Positions 46,896 through 56,522 of a stretch of DNA of 64,000 nucleotides are shown one piece after another. Position 1 is the stretch's first letter. Each line of letters starts with the position of its first letter. Under the pieces are notes generated by a model. The model was not told the origin of the DNA. It ran no database searches and was given only the letters and a program-made list of their open reading frames with translations. Source of the DNA: CAZLQF01 sp964561545 (lineage in GTDB: Bacteria > Bacteroidota > Bacteroidia > CAILMK01 > CAYYUA01); the NCBI GenBank assembly GCA_964561545.1, contig CAZLQF010000010.1, positions 19,726 through 83,725 on the forward strand, read 5' to 3'. Position numbers and translations under genes: made by a program.

Positions 46896-49800
46896 TCACT
46901 CCAACTCAATCACCAGATCACTTTGTTCAAGCATCGTACCTTCTGACAAGTGGATCTTGGCCACTTTACCATCTACTGGGGAAGTGACGGTGCTTTCCAT
47001 TTTCATAGCTTCGAACACAAACAAGGATTCACCTTTGGCTATTTCTTGCCCTTCTTCTACTAAGATTTTGGAAAGTCGACCTTGCAGTGGGGCACCTACT
47101 TCATGGTCCTTTTCTGCTTTTCGGTGCACCACCTTCTGAGACTGGATGGCCTCATCCTTGATCTCAATGTTACGGTTTTGGCCGTTCAACTTAAAGAAGA
47201 CGGTACGCATACCTTCTTCATCCGGTTCACTAACCTCCATGAATTGAACAATAATGGTTTTGCCCTGGTCAATTTCAACCAAAATCTCCTCATTGTTATG
47301 CAAGCCGAATAAGAATGCCGGAGTCGGGATCTTAGAGACATCCCCATATTCGAGCTGATTGTTGTAAAAATCATCATAAACTTTGGGATACAACTTATAG
47401 GAAAGGAAATCCAGGAAGTTCCGGTATTCATCGTATTTTTCCTGGAACTCGGCAAATTCCTTATCAAAATCTATTGGCTCAAGATGGGCATTGGGTCGAT
47501 CTGTAAAGGGTTGCTCCCCTTTGAGCACCATTTTTTGCATTTGCTCAGGAAATCCGCCATGAGGCTGCCCCAGTTCACCTCTAAAAAATGATTTAACCGA
47601 ATCCGGGAAGGATATCTCATTGCCCTTGTTAATAATGTCTTCAGGCGTGTATCCATTGGAAGTCATAAATAAAGCCAAATCACCCACCACTTTGGAGGAA
47701 GGCGTTACCTTGACAATATCCCCAAATAGCTTGTTGACCTCTTTGTAGTTGTGCTTGATGGTCTCGAATTTATCGTCAAGGCCCATGCCCCGGGCTTGCG
47801 GCCCTAAATTAGAATATTGACCACCCGGAATTTCGTGCTCGTAAACTTCGCCTGTACCAGATCTTAATTCAGATTCAAAGGGATAATAAAAATCCCGAAC
47901 ATCCCGCCAATAATTGGAAAACTCATTGAGCGAATACTTATCAAATGGCCGGTTGCGGTCATTGCTTTCCATGGCATAAGCAAGCGAGTTGAAGTTGGGT
48001 TGCGAGGTTAAACCGGACATGGAGGCAATGGCTACATCCACCACATCCACGCCTGTTTCAATGGCCTTTAGATAAGTAGCAGGTTGCATGGATGAGGTAT
48101 CATGTGTATGCAAATGTACAGGAATATTAACGGTATTTTTTAGCTCACGAATAAGCAACTCCGCTGCGTAGGGTTTAAGCAGCCCTGCCATGTCTTTAAT
48201 GGCCAATATGTGCGCTCCTTGATCTTCAAGCTGCTTGGCAAGATCAAGGTAATACTGAAGGTTATATTTGGTTCTTTCAGGATCGGTAATATCCCCAGTA
48301 TAGCAAATACACGCTTCGGCTATGGCATTGGTTCGCTCCCTAACAGCTTTGATGCTGACCTTCATGGCCTCTACCCAATTAAGGGAGTCAAAGATCCTGA
48401 AAATATCAATGCCAGTTTCCCAAGCTTTTTCGATGAATTTTTCCACCAGGTTATCGGGATAAGCGGTATAACCCACCGCATTGGAGCCACGCAACAACAT
48501 TTGTAATAAAAGATTGGGCATGGCCTGCCTCAAGTCATGAAGCCTTTTCCACGGATCTTCCTTCAGGAACCGCATGGCCACATCAAAAGTAGCCCCACCC
48601 CATACTTCCATAGAAAATATTTGCGGGTGATTTTTGGCATAACTTTCGGCCACTTTGAGCATGTCCAGTGTTCTTACCCTTGTTGCCAATAGAGATTGGT
48701 GGGCGTCCCGAAAAGTGGTGTCCGTGTAATGGATGGCCTTTTCATTCTTCAACCATTCGCTAAATTGTTCGGGTCCTAATTCCTCAAGCTTTTGCTTAGT
48801 ACCATCCGGAAAGGGCGCAAATTTATCGAATTCAGGGACTTTAGGCGTTCTAAACTTCTTGTTCGGGTCCACGTTTTTAACGTCTGAATTACCATTAACG
48901 ATCACGTTGGCCAGGTAATTCAAAGTGCGGGTCCCACGATCCAACCTGGGGGGGTATTCAAACAATTCGGGGTGTTTGGATATGAACTGAACAGTGGCCT
49001 TCCCTTCTTGGAATACAGGATGACTGATCACATTGGTTAAAAAGGCCATGTTGGTTTTAACACCTCTGATCCTGAACTCAGCCAATGCTCGTTGAAGCCG
49101 CTCGCTGGCTCCTTTTAATGTTCTTCCATAAGAAGAAACCTTGACAAGCATGGAATCAAAGAAAGGCGATATCTTAACCCCTGGATAAGAACTGCCTTCA
49201 TCCAACCTAATACCAAATCCGGCTGCATTTCTGTAAGCGATGATCCGCCCATAATCAGGTGTAAAATTGTTATCCGGGTCCTCGGTCGTGATCCGGCATT
49301 GAATGGCATAACCGTGAAAGTTAACGTCCTCTGGTTTTTCAATGTAAATGTATTTATCGGAAAGCTTGTACCCCATAGCGATCACAATCTGGGACCTAAC
49401 AATGTCCACATCGGTTACAAGTTCGCTAATGGTGTGCTCTACTTGGATCCTGGGGTTCACCTCAATGAAATAAATGTTTTCTTGAGCATCCACCAAAAAT
49501 TCGACCGTACCGGCATTGTTGTATTCTACATGATTGCCCAGCCTAAGGGCGTAATCATACAATTTTTGCTTGGTTTCCTGGGAAACTCCCGGTGCAGGAG
49601 CTACTTCCACCACTTTTTGGAAGCGCCTTTGAACTGAACAATCGCGTTCATAAAGGTGAACCACATTGTTGTAATTGTCTCCCAGAAGTTGGACTTCTAA
49701 GTGCTTGGGTTCCTCGATGTATTTTTCTATAAAAACCGTGTCCTCCCCAAATGCTTTACCAGCTTCCCTTTTAGCATCGGAAAAGGATTGCCTTAATTCC

Positions 49801-50351
49801 TGCCGGTCATAAACTACACGCATTCCACGACCACCACCACCAGCAGCAGCCTTAAGGATCACCGGATACCCTATGCGATCCGCTTCTTGCTCAGCCAGTT
49901 CATCGTTGGAAAGGTCTACCTGGCTGTCTTCTATTACGGGCACGTCCACTTCGCGGGCCACTTTTTTGGCTTTGACCTTATCCCCAAGCCTTTCCATGGT
50001 TTCAGGTTTGGGACCAATAAAAACAATGCCTTCTTCCCGGCATCTTCTAGCAAATTCCACATTTTCGGAAAGAAAACCATAACCTGGGTGAATGGCGTCC
50101 ACATTCTTATTTTTGGCAAGGTTGATGATCTCTTCTACATCAAGGTAAGGTTTCAAGGGATCATCTTCCTTACCAATGAGGTAGGCTTCATCTGACTTAT
50201 ATCGATGAAGGGAATAACGGTCTTCATAGGTGTAAACGGATATCGTTCGTATGTTTAATTCAGTAGCCGCACGCATGATGCGAATGGCAATCTCTCCGCG
50301 ATTGGCTATAAGAATTCTGTTGAAATCCAGTTTTTGTTGATGCTGCGTCAT
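46896..50351 (-). CDS. pyc: Pyruvate carboxylase, single-chain
   Basis: Pyc carboxylates pyruvate to oxaloacetate in an ATP- and biotin-dependent reaction, refilling the TCA cycle. The 1151-residue chain has biotin carboxylase (about 1-465; ANRGEIAIRI, GGGGRGMRVV), a carboxyltransferase barrel (about 530-1000; TDTTFRDAHQSLLATRVR, LHTHDTS) and a C-terminal carrier domain with the biotin lysine Lys1117 in EAMKME. The length is normal for the alpha-4 form. The leader contains a 20-bp-spaced direct repeat and a -7 element. Confidence 0.97.
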   Translation of the reverse strand: MTQHQQKLDFNRILIANRGEIAIRIMRAATELNIRTISVYTYEDRYSLHRYKSDEAYLIGKEDDPLKPYLDVEEIINLAKNKNVDAIHPGYGFLSENVEFARRCREEGIVFIGPKPETMERLGDKVKAKKVAREVDVPVIEDSQVDLSNDELAEQEADRIGYPVILKAAAGGGGRGMRVVYDRQELRQSFSDAKREAGKAFGEDTVFIEKYIEEPKHLEVQLLGDNYNNVVHLYERDCSVQRRFQKVVEVAPAPGVSQETKQKLYDYALRLGNHVEYNNAGTVEFLVDAQENIYFIEVNPRIQVEHTISELVTDVDIVRSQIVIAMGYKLSDKYIYIEKPEDVNFHGYAIQCRITTEDPDNNFTPDYGRIIAYRNAAGFGIRLDEGSSYPGVKISPFFDSMLVKVSSYGRTLKGASERLQRALAEFRIRGVKTNMAFLTNVISHPVFQEGKATVQFISKHPELFEYPPRLDRGTRTLNYLANVIVNGNSDVKNVDPNKKFRTPKVPEFDKFAPFPDGTKQKLEELGPEQFSEWLKNEKAIHYTDTTFRDAHQSLLATRVRTLDMLKVAESYAKNHPQIFSMEVWGGATFDVAMRFLKEDPWKRLHDLRQAMPNLLLQMLLRGSNAVGYTAYPDNLVEKFIEKAWETGIDIFRIFDSLNWVEAMKVSIKAVRERTNAIAEACICYTGDITDPERTKYNLQYYLDLAKQLEDQGAHILAIKDMAGLLKPYAAELLIRELKNTVNIPVHLHTHDTSSMQPATYLKAIETGVDVVDVAIASMSGLTSQPNFNSLAYAMESNDRNRPFDKYSLNEFSNYWRDVRDFYYPFESELRSGTGEVYEHEIPGGQYSNLGPQARGMGLDDKFETIKHNYKEVNKLFGDIVKVTPSSKVVGDLALFMTSNGYTPEDIINKGNEISFPDSVKSFFRGELGQPHGGFPEQMQKMVLKGEQPFTDRPNAHLEPIDFDKEFAEFQEKYDEYRNFLDFLSYKLYPKVYDDFYNNQLEYGDVSKIPTPAFLFGLHNNEEILVEIDQGKTIIVQFMEVSEPDEEGMRTVFFKLNGQNRNIEIKDEAIQSQKVVHRKAEKDHEVGAPLQGRLSKILVEEGQEIAKGESLFVFEAMKMESTVTSPVDGKVAKIHLSEGTMLEQSDLVIELE

Positions 50352-50385
50352 TGATTATAAAGTTTTTAATCTCAAATTTTGATGG

Positions 50386-50415
50386 TAAGCCATTAGGCTC
50401 GGGCATAAGCCATTA
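50386..50415. repeat. Direct repeat in the pyc leader
   Basis: TAAGCCATTA occurs at 50386-50395 and again at 50406-50415, exactly 20 bases apart, about two helical turns. It lies between the candidate pyc promoter and the pyc start. The overlapping 12-mer GCCATTAGGCTC (50389-50400) recurs at 17019-17030, just after the second exbD. Confidence 0.4.
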
Positions 50416-50444
50416 AGTTGCTATTAGATTTTTGATAAAAGTAA

Positions 50445-50452
50445 CAAAATTA
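50445..50452 (-). promoter_or_regulatory. Candidate -7 element for pyc
   Basis: On the minus strand TAATTTTG fits TAnnTTTG, about 94 bases upstream of the pyc start. The -33 region is T-rich but lacks an exact TTG at the right spacing. Confidence 0.4.
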
Positions 50453-50701
50453 CCACAAAGGCCATAATTTCTAAAAATATTTGTTTTTCTCGGGGCCTCA
50501 CAAATTTTTCTTTGTGCTTGATAACCAATGCAAAGCCGGCCAGAACTATACACAATGATCATTGATTTATTTTCAGAATTGAGTAAAGTGCCATCAAAAC
50601 AATGCTCAAATTTTCAAATTATCATTATTGATGTTGTATTAAAGGCTTCAAGTTGTGTAAAATTTAAAAAAGCTTTGAATCAAATACTTGAAGCTGCTCC
50701 A
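50453..50701. other. AT-rich spacer between pyc and the S41 peptidase gene
   Basis: About 250 bases with no convincing gene. A plus-strand frame (50528-50755) runs into the 3' end of the peptidase gene on the opposite strand and looks like chance. No terminator for the peptidase gene was recognised. Confidence 0.4.
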
Positions 50702-51712
50702 TTATCGCAGGATTTCATCCATAGCTGCTTCAATGATAGGGTCCCTTCCTTTTAATGCATTGGTATCATTCATATACACAACCTCATCCGGGGGTATACC
50801 AAATTCAACATTAGTACCATCCGGAGCTTCAGTAATGGTAGATGAGAAGCGGTAAGTCCAGCCATTGGGCAGTTCACTGTGAATGGGAAATCCACCTCCT
50901 CCACCGGTGGTATCACCGATTTGGGTTACATGGGGAAATGCGCTCATCATCAACGTAAAGTCATTGGCGGCACTGAAAGTTGATCGATTGGTTAGCAGTA
51001 CCACTGACTTGGTAAATTGACGGTCTCCTTGCGGCTCTACATACCTTCTAAACCTTCCTGTAAATTCATCATGCCCCGGTCCAGCCTTTAATTGTTCATT
51101 CATGACCCACCGCTCTTGATCGGCAAAACGGCTGGCCAGCAACCATGCATTGTTATTACTGCCCCCGCCATTGTTCCTTACGTCCAGTATAATGCCTTTT
51201 TTGTTTTTAAACCGATCAATGACAAAGTCAATGTTATCAGGCTTGACCTCACTTCCAAAACTACCGTAATAAATGTACCCCACTGAATCTTTTAACACCG
51301 TATTCCTCAAAGGCCCTGAAATTAAATGATCGTCCTCAAGGTATTCCCGTTCCACCGTAGGCCAGTCAAAATTGGGGGGTGCATCCAGGAACATTTGCCA
51401 GTAGCGGGAGCGGTCGAAATCTGACTCGATGTTAACATGGCCATCTTTTAAATGGAACAACATGTTGGCCATAACATCAAACAATTCCTGGTCGCTCATG
51501 CCTTGGTACACTTTGGGGCGGTAAACGTCATGAATGGAATCCCAATTAATGGATTTAAAAGGAAAGTAAGGGTATTTTTGATCAAAGGTTTCCCATAGTA
51601 TTTCAAAGTTCTTGACCGGATCGTTGACTGGATCATCTTCCATGAAAGCTTTTTCACAGGATCCAAATCCAAGAGAAACTGCCACAAACCAAATAACAAT
51701 TACATTACGCAT
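50702..51712 (-). CDS. S41-family peptidase lipoprotein
   Basis: A C-terminal-processing-type protease of 336 residues. Starting at the ATG at 51710-51712 gives a lipoprotein signal with lipobox GFGSC. The N-terminal tricorn-like helical domain (FEILWETFDQKYPYF) is followed by the S41 fold: ILDVRNNGGG and the nucleophile region TNRSTFSAAND, in which the serine before Ala-Ala is the likely nucleophile. No PDZ domain is evident. It starts four bases after the OMP-like gene and shares its transcript. Confidence 0.88.
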   Translation of the reverse strand: MRNVIVIWFVAVSLGFGSCEKAFMEDDPVNDPVKNFEILWETFDQKYPYFPFKSINWDSIHDVYRPKVYQGMSDQELFDVMANMLFHLKDGHVNIESDFDRSRYWQMFLDAPPNFDWPTVEREYLEDDHLISGPLRNTVLKDSVGYIYYGSFGSEVKPDNIDFVIDRFKNKKGIILDVRNNGGGSNNNAWLLASRFADQERWVMNEQLKAGPGHDEFTGRFRRYVEPQGDRQFTKSVVLLTNRSTFSAANDFTLMMSAFPHVTQIGDTTGGGGGFPIHSELPNGWTYRFSSTITEAPDGTNVEFGIPPDEVVYMNDTNALKGRDPIIEAAMDEILR

Positions 51713-51716
51713 TGCC

Positions 51717-52544
51717 TTAGAATTTAAACCCGGTTGCAAAATAAACCCCATGTGATGCTGCCCAAAGCTCGTTCGCCTCTAGCTTATCAAAATGGTAATA
51801 GTCCCAGGCATAAGTTACCTGCAGGTAATTCCCATTATCCAGAAAATACCTTAAGTACAATTTGGTGTTGATGCGTTGGTAATGATTGAAGGTCACAATA
51901 TCCATGCTTTGCCTAAAATTCTTTACATTGAAAGATTCGCCAGGATCTATGCCCTTAGGCCTTGATGATGCAAAGCGAGGCCTTATAACACCCGTAACCA
52001 AAGGCACCAAAAACTGAAAATGAGCTGCGGCTAAATGATCAAATAGTTGAAATTGCCTTCTAAACTTTCCCGACAAAGAAAAAGCCGTCCCAAAGTCGTA
52101 ATTGTAAGCATTGTTGGAATAATTGTTATGTGAACGCATGGCAAAAAAGGTAATCCAACTTCCACCGAACCACCATTCGTAGTTATCGTTAAAAAAAGTA
52201 CCGGCTTTCCTGAGTTGGGTATAGTCTATATCAGCTCGCATGGAAGTTACGCTGGATTCAGTTTTATCAGGATAGATCTTTGGTTGGGTTGTACCATACC
52301 GGAATTGTAACTCAAGTTTATGAACCATACTGTCTTGGGTGTTGCTGAGATACTTCAACGATGGAAAGATATGATGGCCTTGGTAGGTTAAAGGCGACAT
52401 CCCCATGTCCTTGACCCGCGTAAAACTCCATCCCGGTCCAAAATCGAGGTAATGCTGTTTAGGCTTATGATCTTCCTGGCCATGCCCAACTTTAATGGGG
52501 GCAAAAAGGGCCAGGATCAATAAAGTTTGAATCAAGAACTTCAT
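51717..52544 (-). CDS. Outer-membrane-like exported protein
   Basis: About 275 residues from the ATG at 52542-52544, with a signal peptide (MKFLIQTLLILALFAPIKVG). The mature part alternates polar and aromatic residues, as in a transmembrane beta-barrel (YLRYFLDNGNYLQVTYAWDY), and ends in Phe, a common barrel terminus. I recognise no named family. It is the promoter-proximal gene of a two-gene unit with the S41 peptidase. Confidence 0.7.
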   Translation of the reverse strand: MKFLIQTLLILALFAPIKVGHGQEDHKPKQHYLDFGPGWSFTRVKDMGMSPLTYQGHHIFPSLKYLSNTQDSMVHKLELQFRYGTTQPKIYPDKTESSVTSMRADIDYTQLRKAGTFFNDNYEWWFGGSWITFFAMRSHNNYSNNAYNYDFGTAFSLSGKFRRQFQLFDHLAAAHFQFLVPLVTGVIRPRFASSRPKGIDPGESFNVKNFRQSMDIVTFNHYQRINTKLYLRYFLDNGNYLQVTYAWDYYHFDKLEANELWAASHGVYFATGFKF

Positions 52545-52895
52545 AAACAGTAGTTTGAGTTGATAACCAAAGCAAATTAAACAACTCATCCTTAACTAAA
52601 ACAATACGTCATCTTTTACTTAAATTAACTAAACCAGTAAGTCGACTTTAGCATTATCAACCAAAATAGCTTTATTTGAAACAATAAGCGATAATAAAGT
52701 AATCCCGCTTGGATTATTTGACAAACTAATTTTATGAAAAGGAGGAGGATATATTGTTAAGTACTTCCATTTAAAAGCGTTTCACATGTGTAAAATTTAA
52801 AATATTATAGCAATAATTTTTCTTGATCATTATTTATATTTTGGCAATGTCTTAGACAGGGGTCATAAATTGTAAAGGCTAAAAATTAGAAGGGG
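52545..52895. other. Intergenic stretch between divergent genes
   Basis: About 350 AT-rich bases that must hold the promoters of the OMP-like gene and of UPF0182. TTATATTTTGG near 52840 is a near match to the -7 consensus on the plus strand, and GAAGGGG precedes the UPF0182 ATG as a possible ribosome site. An AGGAGGAGG stretch near 52741 is followed only by a six-codon frame. Nothing else was recognised. Confidence 0.4.
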
Positions 52896-55772
52896 ATGTA
52901 CAATGCCATTATTTTATTATTGCTTGGAGTTACAGCACTCCTGATTTTATTGGGCGTCACCAAGCAACGAAAGGCCATTATCGCAGGCGGTATTGGGTTT
53001 GGTATATTCACCATCCTGTTTTTTGGCTTCTTAAGTTTTTGGGGCGATTATTTATGGTTTGAAAACCTTGGCTATGGCACCCGGTTTTGGGCCGAGATTT
53101 TATACAAATTAGGCTTTTTAGCCGTTGGCTTGGCATTTGGTTTACTAATCACTGCCTTGATCATTTACCCTTTACCCGCTCAATTAAAAATCAGTAAGCT
53201 TTGGCCCATCGGCATAGGTGGGATAATAGGTGCTTCCTGGGGATGGAACCAATGGGAAATGATCCTGAAATTTTTATTCAAAAAAAATGCTGGAGTCACC
53301 GAACCTATCTTTAGCAATGATGCCGGATTTTACATGTTTTCCCTTCCATTTTTGGATCAGCTGTATTATTTAATGGTGCTGCTACTCTTGGTAGGCCTCA
53401 TCACTACCTTATTTGCAACCTTTGCCAGGATTCAGTCCAATAACAACATGACCTTTCAATTACCTGTTGTTCAGGAAAAAGTTAAAGCCCAGTTGTACAA
53501 TGGAGTGTTCTTAAATCTTGGCCTTTTATTACTTGTTTTTGCTTTTGGGAAATACCTGAACATTTACCATTTATTGTTTTCAGAAAGAGGCGCTGTGACT
53601 GGTGCTGGTTGGACCGATGTACATGTCCAATTGCCTGGTTATTACATTGTTTCAGGTATAACAGCCATATGCGGCCTTATTTTGATGTTCCCTCCTTTAA
53701 GAAACCTAATAGCAGATTGGTCCAAGCGTTTTTCACCCAATCCTGAACTATTTATCTTACAACCCATGGGCATCACACTTTTAGCAGTCTGGCTGTTTGG
53801 TTTGGCATTGATCCCCAATTTTTTCCAATGGCTAAGGGTTGAACCCAATGAAATTACTTTTGAAAAACCCTACATTACCAACAATATTGAGTTGACAAAA
53901 TTTGGTTATGGCCTGGATCAAGTAGAAGAACGTGAGTATCCTGTTGAAGACAGTTTTTCAAGAGATATGGTGAACCAGAATAAAAAGCTCTTTGAAAATA
54001 TAAGACTTTGGGATTGGCGAGCATTGGACGCTGTTTACAAGCAATTCCAGGAAATCCGCCTGTACTACGAATTCAAGGATATCGACATCGATCGCTACCA
54101 AATTAACGACCGGTACCGTCAAATGATGGTGTCTGCAAGGGAAATGGAAACCTCAAATCTTCCCGATCAAAGCGAGACTTTTGTTAATAAGCGGTTTAAA
54201 TATACCCATGGCTACGGCATTACGATGACGGATGTTAGCGATTTTACTTCTGAGGGGTTGCCCAACATGCTCATTAAAGACATTCCGCCTAAAAGCCAAT
54301 ACAAAGACCTCCAAGTGACCCAACCCCAAATTTATTATGGTGAGCAAACGGATGAACACGTAATATCCAACTCCAAAGAGCAGGAATTTGATTATCCCAA
54401 AGGAGATAAAAATGCGTACAACAGGTATGATGGCTCAGGTGGTGTTGAGCTTTCCAACATTTGGCGGCAATTTATTTACGGCTGGAAATTTGATGGATCG
54501 CAATTGCTTTTGTCCGACTATCCTACAGACGAAAGCCGCATCATGTTCAACCGGGATGTTAGAGAAAGGGTTAAGACACTTGCGCCATTTCTGCATTGGG
54601 ATCAAGACCCCTATATTGTGCTCAACGAAGGCAAGCTTTACTGGATCATTGACGGGTATACCACCTCTGACAACATGCCTTACAGCAAGGAATTTTCAGG
54701 TTATGAAACCATCGATTACCAGGAAGGAGATAGAAGGCGGGCTTTGAACAATGTAATAAGCCCCCAATTCAGAGGGTCCAATTATGTGCGGAATTCCGTA
54801 AAAGCGGTAGTGAATGCCTATGAGGGCGAAGTCAACTTGTACCAGTACGATGAAGAAGATCCCATCATCAACCTTTGGGATGACATTTTTCCTGACCTTA
54901 TCCAGCCAAAATCAAACATGCCTCAAGCACTTCAAGACCATGTACGCTACCCGGTAGATCTGTTAATGGCCCAGGGCCATATTTATTCGAAGTACCACAT
55001 GAACGATCCGAGTGTATTTTACAACCAAGAGGACCTTTGGACCCGTGCCACGGAGAAGTACCACAGCAAAATCCAACCAGTAGATCCCTACTACGTCATG
55101 TGGGAATTACCGAAATCTAACGAGTCAGAATTCACCTTGATGATGCCTTTTACGCCTAAAAACCGCCAAGTAGCTATTGGTTGGATTGCCGGCTTGTGTG
55201 ATGGTGAAAATTATGGCCGTTTTTTGGCTTATAAATTCCCCAAGGAAAAGCGCACGCTTGGCCCCCAGCAAGTTGAAACCAAAATAGACCAGGATTCTTA
55301 TTTGTCGCAAAAATTGGCCCTATGGAACCAAAGAGGCTCTAATGTTATCAGAGGTAATGTGTTGGCCATTCCTATAAACAACACCTTGCTCTACGTAGAA
55401 CCCATTTACCTACAGTCCGAAACTGCCGCTTACCCCGAACTTCGGCTTGTGGTTACCATGATCAATGACAACATCAGTTATGCTGAAACTTTCGATAAAG
55501 CATTATCGGGGCTTATTAAAGGCCAAACCCCTACCAAAACAGATACTGCGACCACCCGAACCCAAGAAGCAATGGCTAAAGGCCAAAAACGCTTGATTGA
55601 GCAAGCCAAAAATGCCTTTAACAACTATTTGGATTTAACCGGTAAAGGAGAATTTAACAAAGCTTCAAAGGCCTTGGATGAATTAGAAAAGAGTTTGAAA
55701 CAATTGTCAATTCCCAAAGAAGATACCGTGAATACATCAAATCAGAAATCGAAGATCAAGAAGACTCCTTAA
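52896..55772 (+). CDS. UPF0182-family large membrane protein
   Basis: A 958-residue COG1615/UPF0182 protein. Seven or so membrane helices lie in the first 315 residues, with the family signature SFWGDYLWFENLGYGTRFW at about 47-65. A large extracytoplasmic domain follows (RDVRERVKTLAPFLHWDQDP, and MMPFTPKNRQVAIGWIAG). The tail has a short Lys/Glu-rich coiled coil. The function of the family is not established. It is best known from Actinobacteria, Cyanobacteria and Firmicutes and is patchy in Bacteroidota. The next gene starts 18 bases later. Confidence 0.93.
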   Translation: MYNAIILLLLGVTALLILLGVTKQRKAIIAGGIGFGIFTILFFGFLSFWGDYLWFENLGYGTRFWAEILYKLGFLAVGLAFGLLITALIIYPLPAQLKISKLWPIGIGGIIGASWGWNQWEMILKFLFKKNAGVTEPIFSNDAGFYMFSLPFLDQLYYLMVLLLLVGLITTLFATFARIQSNNNMTFQLPVVQEKVKAQLYNGVFLNLGLLLLVFAFGKYLNIYHLLFSERGAVTGAGWTDVHVQLPGYYIVSGITAICGLILMFPPLRNLIADWSKRFSPNPELFILQPMGITLLAVWLFGLALIPNFFQWLRVEPNEITFEKPYITNNIELTKFGYGLDQVEEREYPVEDSFSRDMVNQNKKLFENIRLWDWRALDAVYKQFQEIRLYYEFKDIDIDRYQINDRYRQMMVSAREMETSNLPDQSETFVNKRFKYTHGYGITMTDVSDFTSEGLPNMLIKDIPPKSQYKDLQVTQPQIYYGEQTDEHVISNSKEQEFDYPKGDKNAYNRYDGSGGVELSNIWRQFIYGWKFDGSQLLLSDYPTDESRIMFNRDVRERVKTLAPFLHWDQDPYIVLNEGKLYWIIDGYTTSDNMPYSKEFSGYETIDYQEGDRRRALNNVISPQFRGSNYVRNSVKAVVNAYEGEVNLYQYDEEDPIINLWDDIFPDLIQPKSNMPQALQDHVRYPVDLLMAQGHIYSKYHMNDPSVFYNQEDLWTRATEKYHSKIQPVDPYYVMWELPKSNESEFTLMMPFTPKNRQVAIGWIAGLCDGENYGRFLAYKFPKEKRTLGPQQVETKIDQDSYLSQKLALWNQRGSNVIRGNVLAIPINNTLLYVEPIYLQSETAAYPELRLVVTMINDNISYAETFDKALSGLIKGQTPTKTDTATTRTQEAMAKGQKRLIEQAKNAFNNYLDLTGKGEFNKASKALDELEKSLKQLSIPKEDTVNTSNQKSKIKKTP

Positions 55773-55790
55773 TTTTAAAAAGGTTGGCTC

Positions 55791-56396
55791 ATGGAGACGA
55801 TACCAAAAATTCGCATGGAGAATTTACAAAATGATTACGGCATCCATAAGCAAATACCCGAGCGGTATGAAAAAATTGCTTTAACGGCCCTGTCCCATTT
55901 TCCTGAATTAAGAGCGGTTCCCATTGCCTTTAAAGCATCAAAAACCTTATTTCCAGTTTCCAGTAGACCTTTTATTGGGCGTTTAATGGTTCCTAAACAA
56001 AAACGCGCTTATCAAATCATCATCAGTAAAAAAACCGTTCAGGAATTATCACCCGCGCTTCTTCCCAATTTAAGTTTTAGTGCCCAGGTAGGCATCATAG
56101 GCCAACAGCTCGCCCATATCGTAGAATATGAGCAAATGAAAACAACCAGAATTTTAAAACAAGGGCTTGCCTACCCTTTTTACAACTTGCGGAATAAGTA
56201 TGAAAAGTCCACCAACTGTAAAGTTATCGAGCACGGATTGGGTTGGGAACTATTTGATTGGGCCAGTGAAATACGAAAAAATGTAGAAGACAATCCAGTG
56301 CTACAGCATTACAGTCAATTTTACTTATCACCTGAAGCAATATTAGAGTATATACAAGAGCACTTTGATGAGCGAACAAGTTCGTTAACCATTTAA
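55791..56396 (+). CDS. Hypothetical protein with degenerate metalloprotease-like motif
   Basis: A 201-residue soluble protein. VGIIGQQLAHIVEYE at about 101-115 sits where a zinc-protease helix HELAH would be expected; the first His and catalytic Glu of HExxH are Gln-Gln here. IEHGLGWELFDWA follows about 45 residues later. I recall similar Cytophagales proteins with an intact GHELAH segment, but could not check. It is probably a non-catalytic relative. It sits 18 bases after UPF0182 and is likely co-transcribed. Confidence 0.6.
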   Translation: METIPKIRMENLQNDYGIHKQIPERYEKIALTALSHFPELRAVPIAFKASKTLFPVSSRPFIGRLMVPKQKRAYQIIISKKTVQELSPALLPNLSFSAQVGIIGQQLAHIVEYEQMKTTRILKQGLAYPFYNLRNKYEKSTNCKVIEHGLGWELFDWASEIRKNVEDNPVLQHYSQFYLSPEAILEYIQEHFDERTSSLTI

Positions 56397-56522
56397 GCCT
56401 TAAATCTTAGAGTTGATTTAATTTTTGTATTACTTAGAACATTTCGAATGCCCGTTAAGCTCGAGAATTTAAGCCATACATCAATAGGCAAACCTCCGCT
56501 TAATACAAGTTTTTACCTATTG

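Noticed and set aside
50528..50755. A 75-codon plus-strand frame between pyc and the S41 gene
   Set aside because: It runs antisense into the peptidase 3' end and has no motif or promoter.
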